Assembly: GCA_946494345.1 (NCBI GenBank)
Contig: CAMMBX010000056.1
Coordinates: 1-7,489 of the forward strand
Source: an uncultured Mycoplasmatota bacterium
GTDB taxonomy: Bacteria; Bacillota_I; Bacilli_A; RF39; UBA660
Length of the DNA: 7,489 nucleotides
Reading direction: 5' to 3'
Part shown: positions 1-6,171 of the stretch, in pieces
Layout of the letters: each line of letters begins with the position of its first letter
Position numbering within the stretch: the first letter of the stretch is position 1
Notes under the pieces: model-generated
The model's input: the letters and a program-made list of their open reading frames with translations, nothing else
Databases searched by the model: none
What the model was told of the DNA's origin: nothing
Translations under genes and position numbers: made by a program

Positions 1-67
1 TATTATCATAATTTATTCCTTTATCTAAATCACTTTGTTTAACATATCTTAATAATTCATCAGTCAT
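1..67 (-). CDS. N-terminal fragment of an unrecognised protein, cut by the window edge
   Basis: Only the first 22 residues are visible (they begin MTDELLRYVKQSDLDK), and the frame is open to the left edge. The stretch is hydrophilic with no signal peptide, so the product is probably cytoplasmic. I do not recognise the family. I chose the ATG at 65-67 because an AGTGGTG Shine-Dalgarno-like sequence lies five bases before it and an extended -10 candidate lies at 99-107. The same frame stays open upstream to an ATG at 125-127, which would add 20 residues. That start has no ribosome binding site, a stop codon directly precedes it, and it lies inside a terminator hairpin. With so few residues visible, the gene itself is only moderately supported. 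Confidence 0.4.
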   Translation of the reverse strand, partial: MTDELLRYVKQSDLDKGINYDN

Positions 68-98
68 AGAAACACCACTGCCTTTCACATCATGTATT

Positions 99-107
99 AC
101 TATATCA
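99..107 (-). promoter_or_regulatory. candidate extended -10 promoter for the leftmost gene
   Basis: On the minus strand this reads TGA-TATAGT, which fits an extended -10 (TGn plus a -10 hexamer). No good -35 lies 17 bases upstream, as is usual for extended -10 promoters. Transcription would start near position 92 and give a leader of about 25 bases before the ATG at 67. The site is short and the region is AT-rich, so chance occurrence is possible. Confidence 0.3.
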
Positions 108-118
108 CAAAAGTAAAG

Positions 119-152
119 AAAAAGCATCTAATAACTAAATTAAATGCTTTTT
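119..152 (-). terminator. hairpin terminator overlapping the end of the small membrane peptide gene
   Basis: Positions 119-127 (AAAAAGCAT) are the reverse complement of 144-152 (ATGCTTTTT), giving a 9-bp stem with a 16-base loop. Read on the minus strand, the 3' arm ends in a run of five T, followed by CTTT. The 5' arm includes the last codons of the 36-residue gene, so transcription would end just after translation. The stem has only two G-C pairs and a long loop, so it may be weak. Confidence 0.5.
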
Positions 153-250
153 GAAATTACTACTATAAATAATACTACTGTTAAGATAAGAGCGATAGTT
201 GTTAGAGCAGTGATTAAAGCTATTTTTTTATTCTCTAAATCTTTATTCAT
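140..250 (-). CDS. small single-span membrane peptide, 36 residues, unknown function
   Basis: The product has a charged N-terminus (MNKDLENKK), then an uninterrupted hydrophobic segment at about residues 10-32 rich in Ile, Leu, Val, Thr and Ala, and a four-residue tail (SKSI). It should span the membrane once with nothing sizeable outside. The start is well defined: GGAAAGGAG at 258-266 lies seven bases before the ATG, one of the best ribosome binding sites in the window. It sits alone between two terminators, with a possible promoter of its own at 288-316, so it looks like a separate transcription unit. I recognise no family. Its shape resembles many small hydrophobic proteins, including regulators of membrane complexes and type I toxins, but no sequence motif supports a choice. 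Evidence that it is translated is good; any function is unknown. Confidence 0.6.
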   Translation of the reverse strand: MNKDLENKKIALITALTTIALILTVVLFIVVISKSI

Positions 251-287
251 AGATATACTCCTTTCCTAGAATAATATCGCCCATATA

Positions 288-316
288 ATTATATTAGATG
301 CTTTAAATTAAAAGTA
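288..316 (-). promoter_or_regulatory. candidate promoter of the small membrane peptide gene
   Basis: The minus strand carries a perfect TATAAT at 288-293. The hexamer 17 bases upstream, TACTTT at 311-316, is a poor -35. A start near 281 would leave a leader of about 30 bases carrying the strong ribosome binding site. A second possible -35, TTGACT, lies at 334-339, but it has no convincing -10 at the right spacing. The 93 bases between 251 and 343 hold nothing else I can identify. Confidence 0.4.
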
Positions 317-343
317 TCATATATTATTCTTACAGTCAAGAGA

Positions 344-379
344 AAAGATGTTCAAAAGAACAATCTTTTAAACATCTTT
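344..379 (-). terminator. strong intrinsic terminator of the surface protein gene
   Basis: Positions 344-359 pair with 364-379 in a 16-bp stem around a four-base loop, starting five bases after the stop codon. The only imperfection is C353 opposite A370. On the minus-strand RNA this becomes a G-U wobble, so the stem is fully paired only in the direction of the surface gene. A T-rich tail (TTTTCTCTT) follows. Readthrough into the small peptide gene is therefore unlikely. Confidence 0.85.
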
Positions 380-384
380 ATATT

Positions 385-3300
385 TTAATTTTCTCTTTTT
401 CTTCTTACAAAGAATCCAAGTAGTAACATATCAACTAATGCTGTTAAATAAATGATATTAATATTATCTGATGTTTCTGGATTTACTATTTCTACAACTT
501 CATCTTTTGGTGGTTCCACAACTGTTGTAGTAACTTCGTTAGATGGAACTTCTTCATCATTATCATTACCTAAGACTAAAGCAGTATTATTAATAGCAGT
601 ACCACTAGTTACATCATCTTTTACTCTAGTAACTAAAGTAAATATTTTCTTTTCATTTGGATTTAGTGCATCAATTTTATATATTACAGTATGAGTAGAT
701 GGATCATAGACACCACCGTCACTAGAAATAAACTCTAAGTTAGTATCTAAGTTATCTACAAGTACTATATCATTAGCTTCTACATCACCATCATTAGAAA
801 CAGTAATTGTATAAGTTAATGTATCACCAGGATTTACAGTAGTTTTATCTACAGTCTTTGTAACAGTAAGAATTCTATGATTATTAACAATTGTAAAGGT
901 ATCAGAACTATAAGTAGTTTCATAACCATCTATTTTACTTATTTCTTCTAAGGTGTAATTAATTAAGTTTCCATTTAAGTATTTATTTAGGTTATCAATA
1001 GTTTCTTTAAAGCCATTAGCAGTATTTAATCTAATAGTTTGATAATACTTTCCATTTGCTAATAAATTAACAAGAATTTCATCACTTCTTAAACCATCTT
1101 TATTATTCATATCGTTCCAGATTTTTTCAGCAGTGACACTAGTCTTTTCTACTTCATGAGTATTAGTAACTACAAAGTCATTACCATTATATTCATAAGA
1201 TACAGTATAACCATTTGCTACATTTTCTTCTTTTAATGTATAAGTTATTCTTTCACCATTTTCATATACTGGTAAATTATCAATAGTTTCTGTCCAGTTA
1301 TTAGCATCACTTAAAGTTATATCATAATTTAGAGGTTTACCATCAGCTAGTAAATAGATCTTAACAGAACCAGGTCTCATACCATCTTGGTTATTAGCAT
1401 CATTCCACTCTTTAGTTATATTAATACTTCTTACTTCTGGAGTATGAGTATTAGTAACTGTTAAAGTGTCTTGATCATAATCTGCAGTATAACCTGCAAC
1501 TGTCTCTTCTTCTATTGTATAGTTAATTAACTCACCGTTAGCATATTTTTGTAAGTCAGATACTGTTAAAGTATAATTCTTATCTTTAGTTAAAGTATAA
1601 GTATCTACAATATCACCATTAGCATAAAGTGTTACATTAACTGAATCTGGTCTAATACCATCTTGGTTATTATTATCATCCCAAAATTTAGTAATAGTCT
1701 TTTTTGTCATCGTAACTTCTCTTGTATTAGTAATGGTTAGGTTATCTTGATCATAATTAACGGTATAGCCCTCTGGAACTTCTTTTTCTCTAACAGTATA
1801 TTTAATTTCTTTACCATCTGCATTAAGACTTAAGTTTGTAAATGTATAAGTCCAGTTATTAGATTCACTTAATATAGCATCATCTACTACTTCATTATTA
1901 TTATCAAGTAATTCTACAGTAATACTATTAGGTCTAAATCCTTCTATATTGTTTTCATCATCCCATATCTTAGTAACTGTTTTCTTAGTTGTATAAGTAT
2001 TATGAGTATTAGTAATTGTATAAGTGTCATCACTATAACTTACTTCATAACCATCAGGTACATTTTCTTCTCTTGCAATATATACTATTTCTTTACCATT
2101 TTCATATTTAGGTAGATTAGTAAAATCATAAGTCCAGTCATTAGATGCATTTAATTCTATTGTTTTTACTAATTTATCACCATTATATAAACCTATAGTA
2201 ACTGATTCTGGTCTAATACCATCTTGGTTATTATTATCATTCCACTCTTTAGTAACTGTTTTAGAAGTTACTTCTGGTGTATATGAATTTGTTAGAGTTA
2301 TAGTATCTCCAACCATTTCATTACTAGTTAAAGTATAACCATCAACTGTACTTTCACTTACTGTATAAGTTATTTCTTTACCATTTTCATATTTTGGTAA
2401 ATCTTCAAATGTATATGACCAATTGTCTGCAGTTAACTTTTCAGTTGTTTTCTCTACTCCATTAGCATATAAAGTTATTAAAATTGATTCTGGTCTTTTG
2501 CCATCTTGATTATTAGCATCATCCCAAACTTTATCTACTGTAATACTTCTTACTTCTGGAGTATGAGTATTAGTAATAGTTAAGCCATCTTTACTATATG
2601 TAGTTGTATAACCATCTACTTTAGTTTCTTCTGTAACTGTATAAACTATTTCTTTACCATCTTCATTTTTCTCAAGATCAGTAAAGTTATGACGCCAGTT
2701 ATTAGATTCATTTAAAGTAGCAGTATACTTAGTTGCTTCTCCATTAGCATAAAGTCTAACAACTATAGAATCAGGTCTAATACCATCTTGATCATTTTCA
2801 TCATCCCATACCTTAATAGCAGTCTTTGTAACTCTATCAGTTGTATGCGTATTAGATATAGTTGTTGAACCATCATCATTTATAGTAACATCTTTACTAT
2901 AACCTTCTGGTACATCTACTTCATCAATAGTATAGTTGATTTCTTTACCATTACTATATTTATCTAAGTTAGTAAAAGTATGTGTCCAATTATTAGATTC
3001 ATTTAAGACAAAAGTCTCATCAGTTCTTACTCCATCTTTAGATAAAACAACAGTGATACTATCTGGTCTTAAACCATCTTGATCATTATTATCTTTCCAT
3101 ACTTTAGTAACACTACGAGTTGTCTTTTCTACCTCGTGCGTATTAGTAATAGTAAGTCCATCATCACTATAAGTAGTTGTATAACCATCTACTTTAGTTA
3201 TTTCTTTAACTGTATAGTTAATTTCTTTATTGTCAGTATATTTAGGTAAATTAGTAAATTCATAAGTCCAATTGTTTTCTTCACTTAAATTTACTTTATT

Positions 3301-5193
3301 ACCTGTTTCTTTTCCATTTGCAAGTAACTCTACTTCAATAGAATCTGGTCTAATACCATCTTGATTATTAGAATCATCCCATACTTTAGTAACAGTCTTA
3401 GATGTTACTTCATCTGGATCATCTAAAACTACTTTACCATTATTACCAAGAACAGTTGTAACAACTCCTGTTTCTTTATTAAATGTTGTATCATAATAAT
3501 TAGGATTTGTATTAGTTACATTTTCATCTTTAGGTAAATTTCTATTTTGATATTTAGGTGTACTACTTGCAATTGTTCCATCTTCATTATATGAAATATT
3601 TTCATAGTAATAAGGATTATCTTTTACAGGAGAGAATGTTGCTGTTGTCTTTGATGTAGTAAAGTTATTAGTATAGAATACATCTCCTGTCTTAGAATTT
3701 TCAATCGCTTCATCACTTAGTCCCACTCTTGTTGTTAATCTAATAGGACTAACATTATTATCTTTATCTCTTGTAATAAATGGGAATAAATTCTTTGGTA
3801 TTGCAAAAGATATAGTTTGTGTTCCATCATCATTATGATAAACTCTAACTTGTAAGTTAGATAGATTAACAGTCTTTCCATCACTGTTAGTAACACTATG
3901 ATTATAGATATATGCTGTATATCTAGCTTCTTCATTAGTATCTGTATAACCATAAGAAACTCCATTATAAGTTACGATAGGAGCATTTTTTACTTCCATT
4001 CCTGTACCTAATGTATCAGAGAATGTTAAGGCTCTTGTGTCATCAGTATCTCCAAATGGACTAGATGTACCTTTAATTATCTCTGATGCTATACCTTCTA
4101 AAATAGAATTTAACTCTTCACTAGATATAGAACCAGAATAACCTCTATCTACGTAATTATAATCACCATTATGATTATTAAGATAATCTCTTAAGCTTTC
4201 TTCATTACCAGAATAGCTTAAGTTATTAACGTTTTCTGTAGTAGGATTTAAAACTGCTTTACCAAAATTAGTAGTAACGTCAAGTCCAATTGTATAATAC
4301 ATACAATCTTCCCCATATTTTGTTTCTACCTTATCTTTATAATTCTTACCAGTTAAGATTGTATTATAACCAATCTGACCAGTACTTCTACTACCAGAAC
4401 CAAGATTAGAGTTTCCTACATTGCTATAGTTAGTAGTACCATAAGTAGGTTCTCCATCTGATAATAAGATAATTACAGGGACTCTATCTTCAGTATCGTT
4501 ATTATTTATTAATAGGTTAGCACCTCTTGCCATACCACTTTGAGTATAAGTACCTCCAGTTATATCAGTACTTTCATTTACTCTTCTGTTATTACTATCT
4601 CTTAAGTTGTTTGATGTGGATATAGAAGGTGCTGAAAACAACCCCCATCCTTCATCATAAGTCAAATAATCATTTTTGTTATATTGATTAGTTGTACTGT
4701 AAGAGTCAAGAGAAAGTAATGTATCGCTAGAACCACTAAAAGTTACAACCCCAACTCTATTCTCACCATTTGCACGCATAATAGTACCAATTGCCGTGTT
4801 AACAGCATTAACCATACTTATATAGCGATCATTATTTTCCATACTACCAGAAACATCTAGAACAAAGACAACATCAAGCTTTTTATTAGTTGCAACTGTT
4901 TTTTTAGTTTCAAAGCCTTGTCCTAAAGCTGATAGTGTAATATCAAACAAATCTTCTTCAACATGATCAACACTTTTATCAGTCATAATCATACCATCAT
5001 CAGATTCAGAATTATTATATAAATCTTCAATGTTAGATGTATTAGCATCTGCAACAGAGATTGTATCATAGTTAACATCATCTGCTAAAGCATAAACCAA
5101 GTAAGAAAAATTTGCTTGACTAAAGAAAGTCATAATAGCTAAAAAAGCATAACTAATTTTTTGTGCTATTACTCTGCCTCTTTTTCTTTTCAT
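385..5193 (-). CDS. giant wall-anchored VWA / nine-repeat Cna B-type surface protein (1602 residues)
   Basis: Secreted protein probably anchored covalently to the wall, likely an adhesin. A basic start (KRKRGR) and hydrophobic core to about residue 35 form a signal peptide, with likely cleavage after ALA near 37. Residues 105-372 are a von Willebrand A domain with complete MIDAS: D113, S115 and S117 in DVSGSM, Thr at 215/217 in GGTYTQSG, and D246 in LLSDGEP. Residues 376-590 are an extracellular region I cannot name. Residues 597-1440 hold nine Cna B-type domains forming a stalk. Residues 1441-1555 resemble a DUF11 domain. An NPETS sorting motif (1571-1575), a hydrophobic span (1578-1595) and RRKREN end the protein. 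The only cysteine is C297. AAAGGAAG upstream supports the start. VWA plus Cna B is known from pilus tip adhesins, but no backbone pilin or pilin-type motif is visible here. The ligand is unknown. The divergent class B sortase is the probable anchoring enzyme. Confidence 0.95.
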   Translation of the reverse strand: MKRKRGRVIAQKISYAFLAIMTFFSQANFSYLVYALADDVNYDTISVADANTSNIEDLYNNSESDDGMIMTDKSVDHVEEDLFDITLSALGQGFETKKTVATNKKLDVVFVLDVSGSMENNDRYISMVNAVNTAIGTIMRANGENRVGVVTFSGSSDTLLSLDSYSTTNQYNKNDYLTYDEGWGLFSAPSISTSNNLRDSNNRRVNESTDITGGTYTQSGMARGANLLINNNDTEDRVPVIILLSDGEPTYGTTNYSNVGNSNLGSGSRSTGQIGYNTILTGKNYKDKVETKYGEDCMYYTIGLDVTTNFGKAVLNPTTENVNNLSYSGNEESLRDYLNNHNGDYNYVDRGYSGSISSEELNSILEGIASEIIKGTSSPFGDTDDTRALTFSDTLGTGMEVKNAPIVTYNGVSYGYTDTNEEARYTAYIYNHSVTNSDGKTVNLSNLQVRVYHNDDGTQTISFAIPKNLFPFITRDKDNNVSPIRLTTRVGLSDEAIENSKTGDVFYTNNFTTSKTTATFSPVKDNPYYYENISYNEDGTIASSTPKYQNRNLPKDENVTNTNPNYYDTTFNKETGVVTTVLGNNGKVVLDDPDEVTSKTVTKVWDDSNNQDGIRPDSIEVELLANGKETGNKVNLSEENNWTYEFTNLPKYTDNKEINYTVKEITKVDGYTTTYSDDGLTITNTHEVEKTTRSVTKVWKDNNDQDGLRPDSITVVLSKDGVRTDETFVLNESNNWTHTFTNLDKYSNGKEINYTIDEVDVPEGYSKDVTINDDGSTTISNTHTTDRVTKTAIKVWDDENDQDGIRPDSIVVRLYANGEATKYTATLNESNNWRHNFTDLEKNEDGKEIVYTVTEETKVDGYTTTYSKDGLTITNTHTPEVRSITVDKVWDDANNQDGKRPESILITLYANGVEKTTEKLTADNWSYTFEDLPKYENGKEITYTVSESTVDGYTLTSNEMVGDTITLTNSYTPEVTSKTVTKEWNDNNNQDGIRPESVTIGLYNGDKLVKTIELNASNDWTYDFTNLPKYENGKEIVYIAREENVPDGYEVSYSDDTYTITNTHNTYTTKKTVTKIWDDENNIEGFRPNSITVELLDNNNEVVDDAILSESNNWTYTFTNLSLNADGKEIKYTVREKEVPEGYTVNYDQDNLTITNTREVTMTKKTITKFWDDNNNQDGIRPDSVNVTLYANGDIVDTYTLTKDKNYTLTVSDLQKYANGELINYTIEEETVAGYTADYDQDTLTVTNTHTPEVRSINITKEWNDANNQDGMRPGSVKIYLLADGKPLNYDITLSDANNWTETIDNLPVYENGERITYTLKEENVANGYTVSYEYNGNDFVVTNTHEVEKTSVTAEKIWNDMNNKDGLRSDEILVNLLANGKYYQTIRLNTANGFKETIDNLNKYLNGNLINYTLEEISKIDGYETTYSSDTFTIVNNHRILTVTKTVDKTTVNPGDTLTYTITVSNDGDVEANDIVLVDNLDTNLEFISSDGGVYDPSTHTVIYKIDALNPNEKKIFTLVTRVKDDVTSGTAINNTALVLGNDNDEEVPSNEVTTTVVEPPKDEVVEIVNPETSDNINIIYLTALVDMLLLGFFVRRKREN
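388..483 (-). other. C-terminal cell wall sorting signal with NPETS motif
   Basis: This encodes residues 1571-1602: NPETSD, a hydrophobic stretch (about 1578-1595) and the positive tail RRKREN. The order motif, membrane span, charged tail is the standard sortase substrate layout. The motif departs from LPxTG and resembles the NPQTN, NPKTG and SPKTG signals known for class B sortases. Ser at the fifth position, where Gly or Asn is usual, is less common. Only a short PPKDEVVEIV linker precedes it, with no long proline-rich wall-spanning region. Confidence 0.85.
874..3405 (-). repeat. nine tandem Cna B-type domain repeats
   Basis: Nine units of about 93 residues run from residue 597 to 1440. 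Each begins with a K-x-W-x-D core, at Trp 605, 699, 796, 890, 984, 1077, 1171, 1263 and 1359 (spacings 92-97). Each continues with variants of NNQDGIRPDS, NNWTYTFTNLPKY and GKEINYTV, and ends near NTH. In this family an isopeptide bond forms between a Lys before the Trp and an Asn near the end, helped by a Glu. All nine units keep these residues, for example K603/E664/N684 in unit 1 and K1357/E1416 or E1417/N1437 in unit 9. Unit 6 (IEGFRP), unit 9 (KDGLRS) and the end of unit 4 (TNSY) are the most divergent. DNA identity is patchy: 36 identical bases recur at 1422-1457 and 2541-2576, and 27 at 2600-2626 and 3173-3199. Confidence 0.93.
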
Positions 5194-5225
5194 CTCACTT
5201 CTTCCTTTCTAAAAGATTGCTTCTT

Positions 5226-5254
5226 ATTCTAATTATTTGATTACTTAAAGTCAA
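5226..5254 (-). promoter_or_regulatory. promoter of the surface protein gene
   Basis: On the minus strand, TTGACT (5249-5254) and TAGAAT (5226-5231) are separated by exactly 17 bases, each one mismatch from consensus. Transcription would begin near 5219, giving a leader of about 26 bases with AGAAAGGAAG (5201-5210) as ribosome binding site before the ATG at 5193. This is the best promoter in the window and suggests vigorous sigma-A-type expression unless repressed. Confidence 0.8.
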
Positions 5255-5270
5255 CACTTTTTTTATTTTC

Positions 5271-5305
5271 GAGTAACTTTTATCTTAAAAATTGAAAATT
5301 TACTC
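5271..5305. promoter_or_regulatory. inverted repeat midway between the divergent promoters, possible operator
   Basis: GAGTAACTTTT (5271-5281) is the reverse complement of 5295-5305 at 10 of 11 positions, with a 13-base spacer. It lies between the -35 boxes of the surface protein gene (5249-5254) and the sortase gene (5314-5319), where a shared regulator could act on both. No regulator gene is visible in the window. AT-rich DNA yields inverted repeats by chance, but the GAGTAA/TTACTC core is less AT-biased than its surroundings. Confidence 0.35.
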
Positions 5306-5313
5306 CAAATTTA

Positions 5314-5341
5314 TTGCAAATTTCTAAAATTGCATTATAAT
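5314..5341 (+). promoter_or_regulatory. promoter of the sortase gene
   Basis: TTGCAA (5314-5319) and a perfect TATAAT (5336-5341) are 16 bases apart. The start would be near 5348, leaving a very short leader of about 15 bases. The ribosome binding site AGGTGAT (5353-5359) matches the extended anti-Shine-Dalgarno partner and sits close to the ATG at 5363. Confidence 0.7.
5315..5334. promoter_or_regulatory. near-palindrome inside the sortase promoter, possible repressor site
   Basis: These 20 bases form a palindrome pairing at 8 of 9 positions (TGCAA at one end, TTGCA at the other, mismatch A5320/A5329). It covers most of the -35 and nearly all of the spacer of the sortase promoter, so a protein bound here would block RNA polymerase. 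The location is what makes it credible; no regulator can be named. Confidence 0.35.
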
Positions 5342-5362
5342 AAATAGTTCATAGGTGATTTT

Positions 5363-6127
5363 ATGAGAAAGAAAAAAGGGAAAATAGTTATTCTAGGATT
5401 TATTATTGTAATAATTATAGTTTTAAATTTATATGCAGTTTATTTTATGTTAGAACGAAATAATGATAAAAAAGAAACACTAGACATGTTAGAGGTAATA
5501 GATAATAATATTGATATTAAAGAAGATGAAATTAACTCTGATATTAATGATAATAAAAACATAGAAACAATGGATTTAGACTTAAATAATTTAAAGAATA
5601 TTAACTCCGACACTGTCGCTTATTTAAAAGTAGAATCTACTAATATAAATTACCCTGTTGTTAAGTCTAATGATAATGAGTATTACTTAAATCATTCTTT
5701 TAACAAAAATAAAAACCAAGAAGGTTGGATTTTCTTGGATTATAGGAATAATATTAACAATTTAGATAATAATACTATTATTTATGGTCATAACAGATTA
5801 ACAGGTACAATGTTTGGGACTTTAAAGAACCTTTTAAATAAGTCTTATCAAGAAAGTACTAATCATTATATTTATTTTACTACAGAAAATAACAATTATG
5901 TTTTTGAAGTATTTAGTACTTACATAACTAGTAATGAAAGTTATTATTTAAAAACAACTTTTAAAGATGATAATGAATATTTAGAGTTTTTAAACACTTT
6001 AAAGACTAGAAGCACTTATAATTTTAATATAGAGTTAAACTCTGATGATAAGATAATTACTCTATCTACTTGTAGTGGTTCTAATGATAGAATGGTAGTT
6101 CACGGTAAATTAATTTATAAAAATTAA
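5363..6127 (+). CDS. class B sortase (254 residues)
   Basis: Membrane-tethered transpeptidase that cleaves a sorting motif between Thr and the next residue and links the surface protein to the peptidoglycan cross-bridge. One membrane span lies at about residues 8-30 after a basic start (MRKKKGK). An Asp/Asn-rich linker (about 31-80) precedes the catalytic domain. The catalytic residues are present: H143 in IIYGHN, C237 in TLSTCSG and R243 in NDRMVVHGKL. The NINYPVVKSNDNEYYL and GTMFGTLKNL segments and the TLSTC motif are typical of class B rather than A or C, and the length is normal. It has its own promoter and is read away from the surface protein gene, whose NPETS signal suits a class B enzyme. 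That pairing is inferred. I assign no gene symbol because the srtB name covers several sub-lineages. Confidence 0.93.
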   Translation: MRKKKGKIVILGFIIVIIIVLNLYAVYFMLERNNDKKETLDMLEVIDNNIDIKEDEINSDINDNKNIETMDLDLNNLKNINSDTVAYLKVESTNINYPVVKSNDNEYYLNHSFNKNKNQEGWIFLDYRNNINNLDNNTIIYGHNRLTGTMFGTLKNLLNKSYQESTNHYIYFTTENNNYVFEVFSTYITSNESYYLKTTFKDDNEYLEFLNTLKTRSTYNFNIELNSDDKIITLSTCSGSNDRMVVHGKLIYKN

Positions 6128-6168
6128 AAACATAGATTTATTTGACATACAGTCAAGTCTATGTTTTT
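6126..6168. terminator. bidirectional terminator between the convergent sortase and DUF362 genes
   Basis: Positions 6126-6136 (AAAAACATAGA) pair with 6158-6168 (TCTATGTTTTT) in an 11-bp stem. A second stem, TTGAC (6142-6146) with GTCAA (6152-6156), sits inside around a five-base loop. Plus-strand transcripts end in seven T; minus-strand transcripts end in TTTTTAATTTTT. It overlaps the last two bases of the sortase stop codon and lies three bases past the DUF362 stop, so it can serve both genes. Confidence 0.85.
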
Positions 6169-6171
6169 TTA

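Noticed and set aside
1..127. Longer version of the left-edge gene starting at 127
   Set aside because: The frame is open, but there is no ribosome binding site, a stop codon abuts the ATG, and that ATG is within the terminator hairpin. The start at 67 has better signals.
331..340. Ten-base motif TACAGTCAAG also present at 6148-6157, each time at a terminator
   Set aside because: Two exact copies next to terminators drew attention, but the second is part of the inner stem and the first lies outside its hairpin. A related string also occurs inside the coding region near 4703, so chance is a sufficient explanation.
452..694. An 80-residue plus-strand open frame
   Set aside because: It lies inside the surface protein gene, opposite its DUF11-like end. 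Its Ser/Thr/Val-rich translation is the shadow of the real gene, with no ribosome binding site.
874..3405. Regularly spaced repeats as a possible CRISPR array
   Set aside because: The period is about 280 bases, repeats are degenerate, and the whole stretch is one open reading frame of protein domains.
3735..3965. A 76-residue minus-strand open frame in another frame
   Set aside because: It is wholly inside the surface protein gene. The Met/Ile/Leu-rich translation reflects AT-rich codons read out of frame, and no start signal precedes it.
5237..5254. TTGA...TCAA inverted repeat overlapping the -35 of the surface protein promoter
   Set aside because: Only the outer four pairs and one inner pair are matched. 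The -35 hexamer itself supplies one arm, so it is not distinct from promoter sequence.
385..6127. A full sortase-assembled pilus operon
   Set aside because: There is only one surface protein and a class B sortase. No backbone pilin, no pilin-type motif and no class C sortase are visible.
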